Shown here piece after piece: positions 7,652-15,755 of a stretch of 59,655 nt of DNA (positions are counted from its first letter, which is position 1; each line of letters opens with the position of its first letter). The notes beneath the pieces were generated by a model. It worked only from the letters and a program-made list of their open reading frames with translations, was not told where the DNA came from and searched no databases. This DNA is from Syntrophobacteraceae bacterium (GTDB lineage Bacteria > Desulfobacterota > Syntrophobacteria > Syntrophobacterales > Syntrophobacteraceae), in assembly GCA_031292215.1 (NCBI GenBank), contig JARLHO010000066.1, positions 1 to 59,655 of the forward strand. The letters are read 5' to 3'. A program made the position numbers and the translations under genes.

Positions 7652-9025
7652 ATGCTTACTCACAAGGAAGTCCTCTCCACACTCGAGATGCTACGAAACG
7701 AACATCTCGATGTCCGCACCGTTACGCTCGGTATCAGCCTTTTGGATTGCGCAAGCGATGACCCGGCCCGGTTCGTCGACCGGGCGGTCGCAAAAATCGG
7801 CGCCGTTGCCCGCGATCTGGTGAAGGTTTGCGACGAAGTGGCGCTTCGCTACGGCATCCCGATCGTAAACAAGCGGATTGCGGTAAGCCCGATTGCCGTG
7901 GCGGCATGCGCGTGCGGGCCCGACCGGATGGTTGAAGTCGCAAGGGCCCTTGACCGGGCGGCAAAAGAGGTCGGCATCGATTTCATCGGCGGCTTTAGCG
8001 CTATGGTGGAAAAAGGGTTCACCAGGGGCGACCTGGCCCTCATCGAGGCCATTCCCGAGGCGCTTGCAACAACCGATCGCGTCTGTTCCTCCATAAATGT
8101 CGCCTCCACCCGCGCGGGCATCAATATGGATGCGGTCTACCTGATGGGCAAAACGATCCGAAGGGCCGCCGAACTAACCAGGGACCGGGACGGCATAGGG
8201 TGTGCCAAATTGGTCGTCTTTGCAAACATCCCTCAGGACATCCCCTTTATGGCGGGCGCGTTCCTCGGTGTGGGCGAGCCGGAGACGGTCATAAACGTCG
8301 GGGTAAGCGGCCCGGGGGTTGTCAAAAAAGCCCTTGAGCGTGCGCTCGGGGCAAATCCGAAACTCGATCTCGGCCAAATTTCCGAAATCGTAAAGCATAC
8401 CGCCTTCAAGGTGACAAAGGTCGGCGAACTTATCGGCAGGCGCGTAGCAGATGGCCTGGGGGTCCCCTTCGGGGTAGCCGACCTTTCTCTTGCGCCTACC
8501 CCCAACGTGGGGGATAGCGTGGGGGAGATCTTTCAAACCCTGGGGCTTGGCAGCATCGGGGTTCCGGGGTCGACCGCGGCTCTCGCGCTCCTAAATGATG
8601 CGGTAAAGAAGGGGGGCGCTTTCGCAAGCTCCTACGTGGGCGGCCTTAGTGGCGCATTCATTCCGGTCAGCGAAGATTTAAACATTGCCGAGTCGGCCCG
8701 CCTGGGGTTTCTATCGCTCGAAAAACTCGAGGCGCTGACTAGCGTCTGCTCGGTCGGTCTGGATATGGTGGCCCTTGCGGGAGATACCTCGCCGGAAACC
8801 CTTGCCGCAATAATTGCCGATGAGATGGCTATAGGGGTGATAAACCGGAAGACTACCGCAGCAAGGCTTATTCCGGTCCCCGGAAAAAAAGCCGGAGATA
8901 AGGCCCGATTTGGCGGCCTCCTGGGGGAGGCGACAATTATGCCGGTGCGTGGGGCGGACTGCTCCGCCGGGTTCATTTCCCTTGGAGGCAGAATCCCGGC
9001 CCCCATCCATAGCCTCAATAACTAA
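7652..9025 (+). CDS. UPF0210 (DUF711) family protein
   Basis: The protein has 457 residues, full length for the UPF0210/DUF711 family, sometimes called PFL-like because of a glycyl-radical-enzyme-like fold; no reaction is established. Conserved stretches visible are MLRNEHLDVRTVTLGISL (residues 14-31), VNKRIAVSPIA, FIGGFSAMVEKG, RVCSSINVASTRAGINMDAV, VSGPGVVKKAL and ADLSLAPTPNVGDSVGEI. The family lacks the glycyl-radical motif, and I see none. It is 43 bases downstream of the ACT protein and probably co-transcribed from the promoter before 7057. Confidence 0.88.
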   Translation: MLTHKEVLSTLEMLRNEHLDVRTVTLGISLLDCASDDPARFVDRAVAKIGAVARDLVKVCDEVALRYGIPIVNKRIAVSPIAVAACACGPDRMVEVARALDRAAKEVGIDFIGGFSAMVEKGFTRGDLALIEAIPEALATTDRVCSSINVASTRAGINMDAVYLMGKTIRRAAELTRDRDGIGCAKLVVFANIPQDIPFMAGAFLGVGEPETVINVGVSGPGVVKKALERALGANPKLDLGQISEIVKHTAFKVTKVGELIGRRVADGLGVPFGVADLSLAPTPNVGDSVGEIFQTLGLGSIGVPGSTAALALLNDAVKKGGAFASSYVGGLSGAFIPVSEDLNIAESARLGFLSLEKLEALTSVCSVGLDMVALAGDTSPETLAAIIADEMAIGVINRKTTAARLIPVPGKKAGDKARFGGLLGEATIMPVRGADCSAGFISLGGRIPAPIHSLNN

Positions 9026-9111
9026 TGACTTAACCTGCCCGGTTGTCTCCACCATGGCGGCAAAGGCCGATCGTAGCGTCTCATAACCGCCTTTACCCCT
9101 CCGATTTCCGC

Positions 9112-9361
9112 TCCCCCCCTCCGCAAAACTGACAATTACCCACACATGCGCCCACTTACCCCTTAGCGGAGACCCCCGGGAAAGGGGCTTGGCCCGATCG
9201 CCCCCCTTTTTTGCAAAGGGGGGTTGGGGGGATTTACTCTCCAGCCGCTTGCAATGACGCGCATGGACCGGCTGGGCTCGCTCGCCCCCCTTATTTGCAA
9301 CTTTGCAAAAGGAGATAGGGGGCGCATGTGTGGGTAATTGTAAGCCCGCAAAGGGGGGTGG
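9112..9361. repeat. Dispersed G/C-rich repeat, copy 3, with long inverted arms
   Basis: The left arm ACAATTACCCACACATGCGC (from 9132) recurs as its exact reverse complement at 9321-9341. Between the arms lie CCCCTTAGCGGAGAC, TCGCCCCCCTTTTTTGCAAA, TTGGGGGGATTTACTC and TTGCAATGACGCGCATGGAC, then a second CTCGCCCCCCTTA unit. A run AAAGGGGGGTGG closes the element at 9361. The remaining spacer to 9580 shows nothing I recognise. Confidence 0.8.
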
Positions 9362-9580
9362 AGTAGAGCGGCCCGCTCCCCTTCGCCCTTGTCCTCAATT
9401 GTCAGGAAATCGTCACACTCCGGCCATGAAGTCCCCCTCCAAAACGAATAATCTGACCGCTCGTTTCAGAAAAATCGGCCAGGCGGGCAAACCTTTCCAC
9501 TTCCCTTTGGCGGCCGCCGGCCACTTGCGCCCGTAAGGCAACCCTGACGAGCTGTAACCAAAAGCCCCGGGGCATGGTGG

Positions 9581-10378
9581 ATGAAAACTCAAAACGTTTC
9601 GCCCGTAAATACCCGCTACTGGATCAATATGCTGCCGGCAAGCCTTCCGGGTACGACCCCTGGCGACTATTTAGCCGGTACGCTCGGTTTGGGATTTGCC
9701 GGCGCCCTCCTGCCGCTTGCCATAGTGCTGCTCGCAGTATTGGCCGTGGAAAGAAAACCAGGGATAAAAACGCAATTTTTCTATTGAACGGCAGTAATTA
9801 TCGCCAGGACAGCGGCGACCAACATAGCGTACCTTTTCACCCATGCATGCAAACTGAACTCTCTGGCCGTTGCCGGGTGGTTCGCAGCGCTTGTGGCCGC
9901 AACCCTCTCTATCGGCCGCAAATTGGCAGGCAGTAAGACTTTGCCCACAAGCACAATCGCAGAAAAAGACGCACCGCCGGCAACCGATTTGACGTACTGG
10001 GGGGGGGGCGATGCTCTTTGCAAGCGCGCTCGGAACCTCCTCGGGAAATTGCATCACCGACGGACTGGGGCTTGGCCTTCCCATGGCGTCCCTAATCATG
10101 CTGTCCCTTCTCCTGGCCGCTCTTTATACCAAAATAAAGGGGTCGACATTCCCCCGGAGATTTCCTACTGGATCATCATCGTGATCATTCGAACGGCCGG
10201 AACGAACCTGGGAGATTTTCTCTCTTCCCCCGCGGGATTGGGCCTTGGCTTCGGAAAAGCCGCGGCCTGCATGGGTGTTTTGTTTCTGTGCAGTCTCTGG
10301 TCGAGCGGCTATCGGATCTCCCCCGAATCCAAAAACAAACGGCTTTTCCCGGCCGATGCGGCAAACGCCTCCCAATAG
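9581..10378 (+). pseudogene. COG4705-type membrane protein gene, broken
   Basis: The translation reads as a multi-spanning COG4705/DUF347-like protein of about 265 residues: YWINMLPASLPGTTPGDYLA, then an in-frame TGA at 9785-9787, then TAVIIARTAATNIAYLFTHA and GWFAALVAATLSIGRKL in the same frame. After DLTYWG a run of ten G (9999-10008) shifts the frame; MLFASALGTSSGNCITDGLG continues in the next frame, and the original frame resumes near 10140 with ISYWIIIVIIRTAGTNLGDF. All family blocks (repeated G-T-x-x-G-D motifs in helices) are present in order, so only one stop and two compensating shifts separate it from an intact gene. The TGA falls where family members have Trp in a YW pair. Confidence 0.8.
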
Positions 10379-10411
10379 TTCCTCAATAATTTTCCCGCCC
10401 ATCCCATCCGA

Positions 10412-10500
10412 AAAGGGGTTTGGGGGATTTACTCTTCCCTCCCCTCTGCAATGACCGCGCAAGAAGCGCCAGCCCCAATCACCCCCCTTCTTTGCCCGCA
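10412..10500 (+). repeat. Dispersed G/C-rich repeat, copy 4, at the LysR truncation
   Basis: AAAAGGGGTTTGGGGGATTT with TACTC, then CTGCAATGACCGCGC and AATCACCCCCCTTCTTTGC, follow the same order as copy 3. The repeat ends where homology to a LysR gene starts in the middle of its DNA-binding domain. Confidence 0.7.
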
Positions 10501-10526
10501 GTGCGGCCGTCGCAGCGCTCGAAACC

Positions 10527-11276
10527 GTGCATGGAGTCCCTTTATTCCACCGGATCGGACGAGGCATAGTGCTAACCGATGCCGGTCGCGCATTTTTGGA
10601 GCAAGCGCGCGCGGTTCTAAGCCGTGCGGCGAGCGCCCAACTGGTGCTCTCGGAGTTTGGCGGGCTAAAACGAGGCGCCTTGCGTCTGGTCGCCAGCCAC
10701 ACCATCGCCGGCTATTGGCTCCCCCGCTGTCTTGCCGCTTTCCGGGCGCTGCATCCCCCGATCACTTTGGAGCTAGCCATCGCCAATACCGAGCAGGCCA
10801 AACAAAGTGTTCTGGCCGGGACCGCCGAACTCGGTTTTGTGGAAGGGGCCGTCGATGACCCGGACATCGTGCGCTGGCCGATCGCCTATGACCGGCTGGT
10901 GCTGGTTGGCGCAGCACCTCCTCCTGCAGTCGATAAACACTGGGTGCGAAGCGCCCGGTGGATCATGCGGGAACGCGGATCGGGCGCCCGCTCGACTTTT
11001 GAGGAGGCGCTCCAAAAGATGGGCGTAGACCCCGAGACGCTTTCTATCACGTTAACTTTGCCCTCCAATGAAGCCGTCCGCACAGCCGTTGAGGCCGGAG
11101 CAGGAGTAGCCGTACTCTCCTCCCTGGTAGTCGCCGGCGCGATCGACTCCGGCGGACTAAACCGGTATCCCCTTACCTTACCCGAGCGGCCCTTCTTTGC
11201 TCTTCGCCACAGGGAGCGATATCAGACACGGGCCGCATGCGCACTTCTCGACTTTATCCGGAAAGACACGCCATGA
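10527..11276 (+). CDS. LysR-family regulator lacking most of its DNA-binding domain
   Basis: The open frame has 249 residues from a GTG at 10527. It begins at HGVPLFHRIGRGIVLTDAGR, the wing end of the LysR helix-turn-helix domain, and then holds a complete substrate-binding domain (LRLVASHTIAGYWLP to the C-terminus, including VRTAVEAGAGVAVLS). In-frame codons just upstream (10503-10526) still encode AAVAALETV, matching the recognition helix end, but before that the sequence is dispersed repeat. About 45 N-terminal residues are gone, so it should not bind DNA; functionally a pseudogene unless another start supplies the domain. Its stop overlaps the ATG of the following transporter, which such a regulator would normally control. 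Confidence 0.8.
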   Translation: MHGVPLFHRIGRGIVLTDAGRAFLEQARAVLSRAASAQLVLSEFGGLKRGALRLVASHTIAGYWLPRCLAAFRALHPPITLELAIANTEQAKQSVLAGTAELGFVEGAVDDPDIVRWPIAYDRLVLVGAAPPPAVDKHWVRSARWIMRERGSGARSTFEEALQKMGVDPETLSITLTLPSNEAVRTAVEAGAGVAVLSSLVVAGAIDSGGLNRYPLTLPERPFFALRHRERYQTRAACALLDFIRKDTP

Positions 11277-12418
11277 TCTTCGAACGCACCACAGCACATA
11301 TCGACATTGTCATGCCTCTCATGCCCCTTCGTGAAAGGATCCGTCAGTTTACTCCAAGCTGGTTTGCAGCCACCATGGGTACCGGAATTCTTGCGCTCAT
11401 CCTGCCACAAATTCCCGGGCTCGGCCACGCGCTAAGGCCGGTTGGCGAAGCTTTGTGGCTTCTAAACATTGGCCTTTTCACGCTTTTTTTGACCCTTTAC
11501 ACCGCTCGATGGATTTTATTTGGCCACGAGGCCAGACGGATTTTCAGCCACGATGTGGCATCCATGTTCATCGGCACGATCCCCATGGGGCTGGCCACCA
11601 TCATTAACGGCATACTCGCCTTCGGGCAGCCGCGATGGGGCGCAGGAGTCGTCCCGATCGCGCAGGCGCTGTGGTGGGTAGACGTCGCCATGTCCCTGGG
11701 GTGTGGGGTGCTCATCCCCTTTTTCATGTTTACGCGCCAGGAGCATGCCCTGGACCGGATGACCGCGGTGTGGCTGCTCCCCGTCGTTGCCGCGGAGGTC
11801 GCGGCGGCAAGCGGCGGGTTGCTCGCCCCTCACCTGCTGGGAGCCCGCGCGCAGTTCCTGACTCTTGTGGTAAGTTTCGCGCTTTGGGCCTATTCGGTAC
11901 CCGTCGCCTTTTCCATCCTGACCCTTCTCATCCTCCGGATGGTTTTGCATAAGCTGCCTCACGAAAGCATGGCCGCCTCCAGTTGGCTGGCCCTTGGCCC
12001 TATCGGGACCGGTTCCTTTGCCATGTTGGTCCTTGGCGCCAACTCTCCGGCAATCTTTGCTGCCCGCCACTTGAGCAGTATCGGCCAGGCGACTTTAAGC
12101 ATCGGCACGATCATCGGAATGCTCCTCTGGGGGTTTGGTCTGTGGTGGCTGTTGCTTGCAACGCTCATAACCATCCGCTATTTCCGCGCGGGAGTCCCGT
12201 TTAACCTCGGCTGGTGGGGCTATACCTTCCCGCTTGGCGTCTACACCGTTGCGACCCTCAAATTGGCAACCATACTGGCTTTAAGCTTTTTCACCGTCCC
12301 GGGAACAGCGGAGGCCATGGCCCTTGCCGCCATCTGGGTCTGCGTCGCCTGGCGCACGGTACACGGCGGATGGATGGGCCATTTGTTCTTTTCGCCATGC
12401 ATCGCCAAAACTAACTAG
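11273..12418 (+). CDS. TDT-family transporter (TehA/SLAC1/C4-dicarboxylate type)
   Basis: The protein has 381 residues and about ten membrane spans. The start at 11273 overlaps the LysR stop (ATGA), indicating translational coupling. The TDT signature near the N-terminus is FTPSWFAATMGTGILALIL (residues 27-45), followed by the family blocks SMFIGTIPMGLATIINGI, LALGPIGTGSFAMLVLG and WWGYTFPLGVYTVATLKLA. The family includes TehA, fungal Mae1 malate permease, Ssu1 sulfite exporters and plant SLAC1 anion channels. The substrate cannot be told from sequence; a sulfite role is conceivable given asrABC 4.5 kb away, but that is weak context. Confidence 0.88.
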   Translation: MIFERTTAHIDIVMPLMPLRERIRQFTPSWFAATMGTGILALILPQIPGLGHALRPVGEALWLLNIGLFTLFLTLYTARWILFGHEARRIFSHDVASMFIGTIPMGLATIINGILAFGQPRWGAGVVPIAQALWWVDVAMSLGCGVLIPFFMFTRQEHALDRMTAVWLLPVVAAEVAAASGGLLAPHLLGARAQFLTLVVSFALWAYSVPVAFSILTLLILRMVLHKLPHESMAASSWLALGPIGTGSFAMLVLGANSPAIFAARHLSSIGQATLSIGTIIGMLLWGFGLWWLLLATLITIRYFRAGVPFNLGWWGYTFPLGVYTVATLKLATILALSFFTVPGTAEAMALAAIWVCVAWRTVHGGWMGHLFFSPCIAKTN

Positions 12419-12432
12419 TATCCCTCCGCCTG

Positions 12433-12512
12433 TGCCCACCCCACGAGGTCTGCACCCGTTGTAGGGTGGGCACACGTAGTATCGATGCCCACCGCCGTCA
12501 CGACCAGAGACA
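12433..12512. repeat. Partial copy of the GTGGGCA-hairpin element
   Basis: GTGCCCACCCCACGAGGTC, then TTGTAGGGTGGGCAC and ATGCCCACCGCCGTCACGAC parallel the interior of the MITE at 50810-50960 (GTGCCCACCCTACGAGATC and CTCACCGCCATCACGACCC). The terminal inverted repeats are not found here, so it is a remnant. The surrounding spacer 12419-12970 holds no gene I can support. Confidence 0.55.
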
Positions 12513-12970
12513 TCCTCTTGAGGGTTTATCCCGATGGAACCGGGGGGGGGTGGGTGCAAAACCGAATCGCTGGGACATCGACAGAGTTGGGTTGATCCAT
12601 GGGACCGAACCTCTGAGGCTGGAATAGTCACTATGACACCAACTATACTTTATTTCAGTTACTTGGCAGTAACCCTTAAATTTTTATCAAATGCTAGTGA
12701 TTATCCTTCTAAATGATTAAAGTACCTTTAATCCAAGGCCGTAACTGTACGGTGAATTATTAGAGGGCTTTTCCGACCTTGGCGGGCGCCCTCGAAAAAG
12801 ATTTCCAATCACCCGGGATTATTTACGATATCGGGCACTGGAAATCGTTTGACCGATTCAGACCGGCCAGTGGTTTGCCGGGGGAAAAGACTATTACAAA
12901 CAAAAACTCCAATGCTGCTCACGGCGCTTTTGTGAATCGGAGCAGTTTCCATGCCGGAAGGAGAAGGACA

Positions 12971-13384
12971 ATGAACAAGTTGGCTTTCTTTTTTATAGTC
13001 GCTGTAGCGGCGGTGTTCCTGGGGGTTGCGGTAAAACCCGCCGGGGCGCTTCAGCCGCAAAACTCCTATCCGTATGCCGAGGTATGCCTCAAAAACCTGA
13101 CGGATGTGCCCATCTATTACTCGTTTAGATGGGGAACCGCAGGCCAGTGGGATGCGCGTGAAATAGCCCCCGGGGGATCGCACTGGCATACCTATAAGTA
13201 CGCTGCGGGCTCCAGAGAGTCTCCAAACCTCTTCGTCAAGTTCGATACCAGCCTTGGGAACGGCGGAAACGTAAGGGAGTATGTCCTGCAACGCTATGCA
13301 GTCAAGGAGCAGGTTTGCGAGTTGGGCAAAGGCTATGACTTCGTGCGCGGGGGAAACGGAATAGACCTTAAATCGGATGAGTAG
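12971..13384 (+). CDS. Small secreted protein, function unknown
   Basis: The product has 137 residues. The ATG at 12971 has AGGAGAAGGAC upstream and is followed by a signal peptide (MNKLAFFFIVAVAAVFLGVA, cleavage near AGA, about residue 26). The mature protein contains AEVCLKNLTDVPIYYSFRW, then APGGSHWHTYKYA and YAVKEQVCELGKGYDF. Two Cys (in EVCLKN and QVCELG) could form one disulfide. The layout (short beta-rich domain with a conserved Trp-rich middle) is like small exported proteins of unknown role; I do not name a family. Confidence 0.7.
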   Translation: MNKLAFFFIVAVAAVFLGVAVKPAGALQPQNSYPYAEVCLKNLTDVPIYYSFRWGTAGQWDAREIAPGGSHWHTYKYAAGSRESPNLFVKFDTSLGNGGNVREYVLQRYAVKEQVCELGKGYDFVRGGNGIDLKSDE

Positions 13385-13608
13385 ACCGGAAAAGTCTTGC
13401 GCCCCCTACCGCTCTTTCATGGGACTAGCGCTTTTTTGCCCTTATCTTTACAGTCACGGAGCCCGATGTGTAGAGGACTTGCGGGATTTTTCAAAACTCT
13501 ATTTCTCACTATGGCTCCGTAAAACATGCGAACCGCAACGGATGTTCCCCGCAAGCCAAGGGGGGCCGCCGGCAAAAAGAGTGCCTCCAGGCCCCTCGCA
13601 ATCGGGCA
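13385..13608. other. Decayed distal end of the CRISPR array
   Basis: No gene is seen here. Bases 13577-13608 have the right position and length (32) to be a second spacer, but no proper repeat follows it. A half-match to the repeat in inverted orientation (ATGTTCCCCGCAAGCC, 13542-13557) may be chance. Confidence 0.4.
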
Positions 13609-13682
13609 GCGGTTCATCCCCACGCTTGTGGGGAACACCAGACCCGATACTGCGCCTATGCGGGAAAAACCGGTTCATCCCC
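13609..13682 (-). CRISPR. Remnant type I-E CRISPR array
   Basis: One full 29-base repeat lies at 13609-13637; on the plus strand it starts CGGTTCATCCCCACG and ends GTGGGGAACAC, the type I-E class known from E. coli. A 32-base spacer follows at 13638-13669, and a second repeat start at 13670-13682 (CGGTTCATCCCCA) comes exactly 61 bases after the first, the normal I-E period. The second copy then changes into cas3 coding sequence. The array reads on the minus strand, the same direction as cas3. Confidence 0.85.
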
Positions 13683-14371
13683 ATTGGCGCTTCGATAACG
13701 TAACCCCCCGGACCGATCACGGTAGCAACTGTTTTCGCCTGCGTTTCATTGGGGACCCATATTATTTCAGGTTTTTCGGAGTCATGGAACAGGTCATGAA
13801 AAGAGAGATTGTGAACAAATTGAATTGGTCAAAAACCGATGGCGCCAAGCGCACTTAGTGCAAGGACGGAAGGCTCTCCAAGGTCCGTGCCTCGCGCGCG
13901 AGGAAAGAATCTCTCATCTGAGCCGATCCAGTCTGCGACTGAGGCAAGTCCGGCAAGCCACTCTGGATAAAACTTCATTTTTCCATGGTGCGCACCGAGA
14001 ATAGTCGATAAATACTGGGCTGAATTTCTAGATATGCCCTCCCGTTGCGGGAAATCTTGAACTGCGGAATGAGTTATCTTTCCATGATCCGATTCCATCG
14101 CAGTGTCCCGGCATCCATTGCGGGCAACCTTCAGCAGGCCATTTTCTTGGAGCCACGCTTCACACTTTCGCTGGAATCCCGGAGATACCTTGCCAAGGTC
14201 ATGGAGAGCCGCGAGCGCGCTAACCTCCTGCAACCGTAAATGAAAAAATTCCGGATTTTCCGGCCATATCTCGGCAATGCAACGAGCCACGCAGCCAACA
14301 TTCACCATGTGTTCGTAAACGGAGATACCCGGTTTCCCATCCTCGGTGGTTTTTGCCCAAAAGTGGATCAT
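13677..14371 (-). pseudogene. cas3: cas3 remnant (type I-E), HD domain plus Walker A start, fused to a CRISPR repeat
   Basis: The ATG at 14371 follows GGGAAGG and opens MIHFWAKTTEDGKPGISVYE. HD-nuclease ligands are visible: YEHMVNVG (His21), HDLGKVSPGFQ (57-67), ITHSAV, GAHHGK and LASVADWIGS. A TGA at 13829-13831 interrupts the frame after ALGAIGF, but the same frame continues with PIQFVHNLSFHDLFHDSEKP and reaches GGYVIEAPMG, the beginning of the Cas3 helicase Walker A motif. At that codon the sequence turns into a CRISPR repeat (ATGGGGATGAACCG instead of a GKT-coding stretch). The helicase and the cascade/cas1-cas2 genes are gone. Intact I-E Cas3 is about 850-900 residues; about 230 codons remain here. 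Confidence 0.85.
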
Positions 14372-14440
14372 CGCCTTCCCACTGATCTCAAGATCAACCG
14401 ACGTTTCGCTGCTACATTGCACCGCGCCTTCCTATCCTCA

Positions 14441-14791
14441 TGCGCTGTCGAGGTACGAGCCGCCGATCCCGGTGTTCCTCCTCCCGGCCTCAACGACGAG
14501 TAGCACGGAAACGGCCTCTGCAAAACTGAATCCGACCGCCGGCAGCCGAGGGACTTCCTCAAAGCGCTACCCCTCCGCCGATCTGACCACGGCGAGCTTT
14601 AGCCCGTTTCGGATGACGTCGAGGTCCTTTTGTATCATCCGTTCGCTTATCTCGAACCGGGCCGCCAGGTCCCGCCGGCGATAACGACCGGGTTGGGCGT
14701 TTATGATCTGAATGAGTTCAAGGATGCGCGAAACGCGCTTGGTTTCTTCGTAGATACGACCGAGCCCCGGAAGCATGCCGGACCCGTGCAT
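14441..14791 (-). pseudogene. HTH/WYL-type transcriptional regulator, N-terminal remnant
   Basis: From 14791 the frame gives RVSRILELIQIINAQPGRYR, a winged helix opening, then RDLAARFEISERMIQKDLDV, the recognition helix of HTH_11/DeoR-like WYL regulators. A TAG at 14567-14569 falls after RSAEG where the family has an aromatic residue, and the same frame goes on with RFEEVPRLPAVGFSFAEAVS and GIGGSYLDSA before a TGA. The WYL ligand domain is missing. It lies 70 bases upstream of the cas3 remnant on the same strand, so it was probably the regulator of that CRISPR locus. Confidence 0.7.
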
Positions 14792-14936
14792 GGGCCGCCC
14801 TCCTGAATACACCCTTTTAAAACATTTAGAAATCGGCAATCGCAAATTACGCACTGTATGAGTCTTAAATACAGAAATCGGAGATGGATAGACAAGTTCC
14901 TGTTGCTCGGTAATTTCCACCTCGACACCGTCCAAC

Positions 14937-15197
14937 TACACTATTGTCCGGTAATTTTTCAATCGGCAGCTATAAAAGTTTGATTTCTAATGCTCTTTGG
15001 CATAGTTTCCCGTTTTCGATTTGAATTTGGGTAGTGCTGTCTGCACGACATTCATGGATTAGAACTGATACTCGGGCCAAAATGTTGTGCATGTTTTTGT
15101 GGGCAAGGCCTTATCTTGCCCACCTTTTCGGCGGGCACCGTGAAACTGTGCCCACCCTCATTCGCCGCCGCTTTTGAAATTAACCGGACAGCAGTGG
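14937..15197. repeat. MITE-like element with imperfect terminal inverted repeats
   Basis: The left end CACTATTGTCCGGTAATTTT (from 14939) and the inverted right end CCACTGCTGTCCGGTTAATT (minus strand from 15197) pair over about 20 bases. Inside are GGGCAAGGCCTTATCTTGCC, a 7-base-arm hairpin, and GTGCCCACCC. No reading frame of note is present. The right end recurs alone at 5745-5782. Confidence 0.6.
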
Positions 15198-15237
15198 TCC
15201 AACTAATCCATTCACATATACATCATTAACCGACATT

Positions 15238-15612
15238 TTTTCCTTTTCTCGTTGCCGCTTCTATTGCCGTTTCTAGTTTCCGCCCCTCGTTGCCGTTTTG
15301 CCGCTCGAATCGTCTTCGTGCTATATCTCCAGCGGATTAATGCGCCAGGGCTCGTGGGACCGACGTATCGCCTGCCGCCATCGCCCCACTCGGCAATGCC
15401 GTTCTCTGAAAAAATAATACTGAATGGCTCAGTTACCTTTACTGGTTGCTCACTGCTGTTATTGCGCTGTTATCCCGCTGTTATTGCTGCTGTTACCCAC
15501 GCTGTTAATACGCTGTTATTTTGGAAAATCTTCCCTGTATTTATCAATCGATTCAATCTATTATCAATTTCAGGTAGATTTTTTCGCTGTATTTTCAGCG
15601 GCGCCCCCCCCG
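15238..15612 (+). repeat. Long dispersed element, copy A, with CTGTTAT iterations
   Basis: This copy aligns in inverted orientation with 41066-41492. Shared order: TCGTTGCCGCTTCTATTGCC, TGCCGTTTTGCCGCTCGAA, CGTCTTCGTGCTATAT, a variable middle, AATACTGAATGGCTCAGTTA, then CACTGCTGTTATTGCGCTG with about seven iterations of GCTGTTA-like units, and finally TTTTTTCGCTGTATTTTCAG. The two open frames inside (from 15252 and 15424) are low-complexity Leu/Cys-rich and I do not call them genes. It ends about 140 bases before the histidine kinase. Confidence 0.7.
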
Positions 15613-15755
15613 CCCCGCTGCGGCCGGACGCAAGCGCAAGAAGGGCCAACAGGGGAGGAAGGCGCCAATTTATTGGTCCTGTTTCAGCTTGCTTTTCTCT
15701 CCCGGAACCATAAAATTACGCACCCTTGGACAATTTACTCCCGTTTGGAGACACG

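Noticed and set aside
9785-9787. In-frame TGA in the COG4705 gene as a selenocysteine codon (SelB is present)
   Set aside because: The position corresponds to a Trp of a YW pair, the protein is a membrane protein without redox chemistry, and further frame changes follow. A nonsense change is more likely.
13542-13563. Third, inverted CRISPR repeat
   Set aside because: Only about 16 of 21 bases match, in the wrong orientation, and the 61-base period is not kept.
15252-15713. Open frame in long element copy A, with a partly similar peptide in copy B
   Set aside because: The similarity follows from DNA homology of the repeats; the frame breaks in copy B and composition is low complexity.
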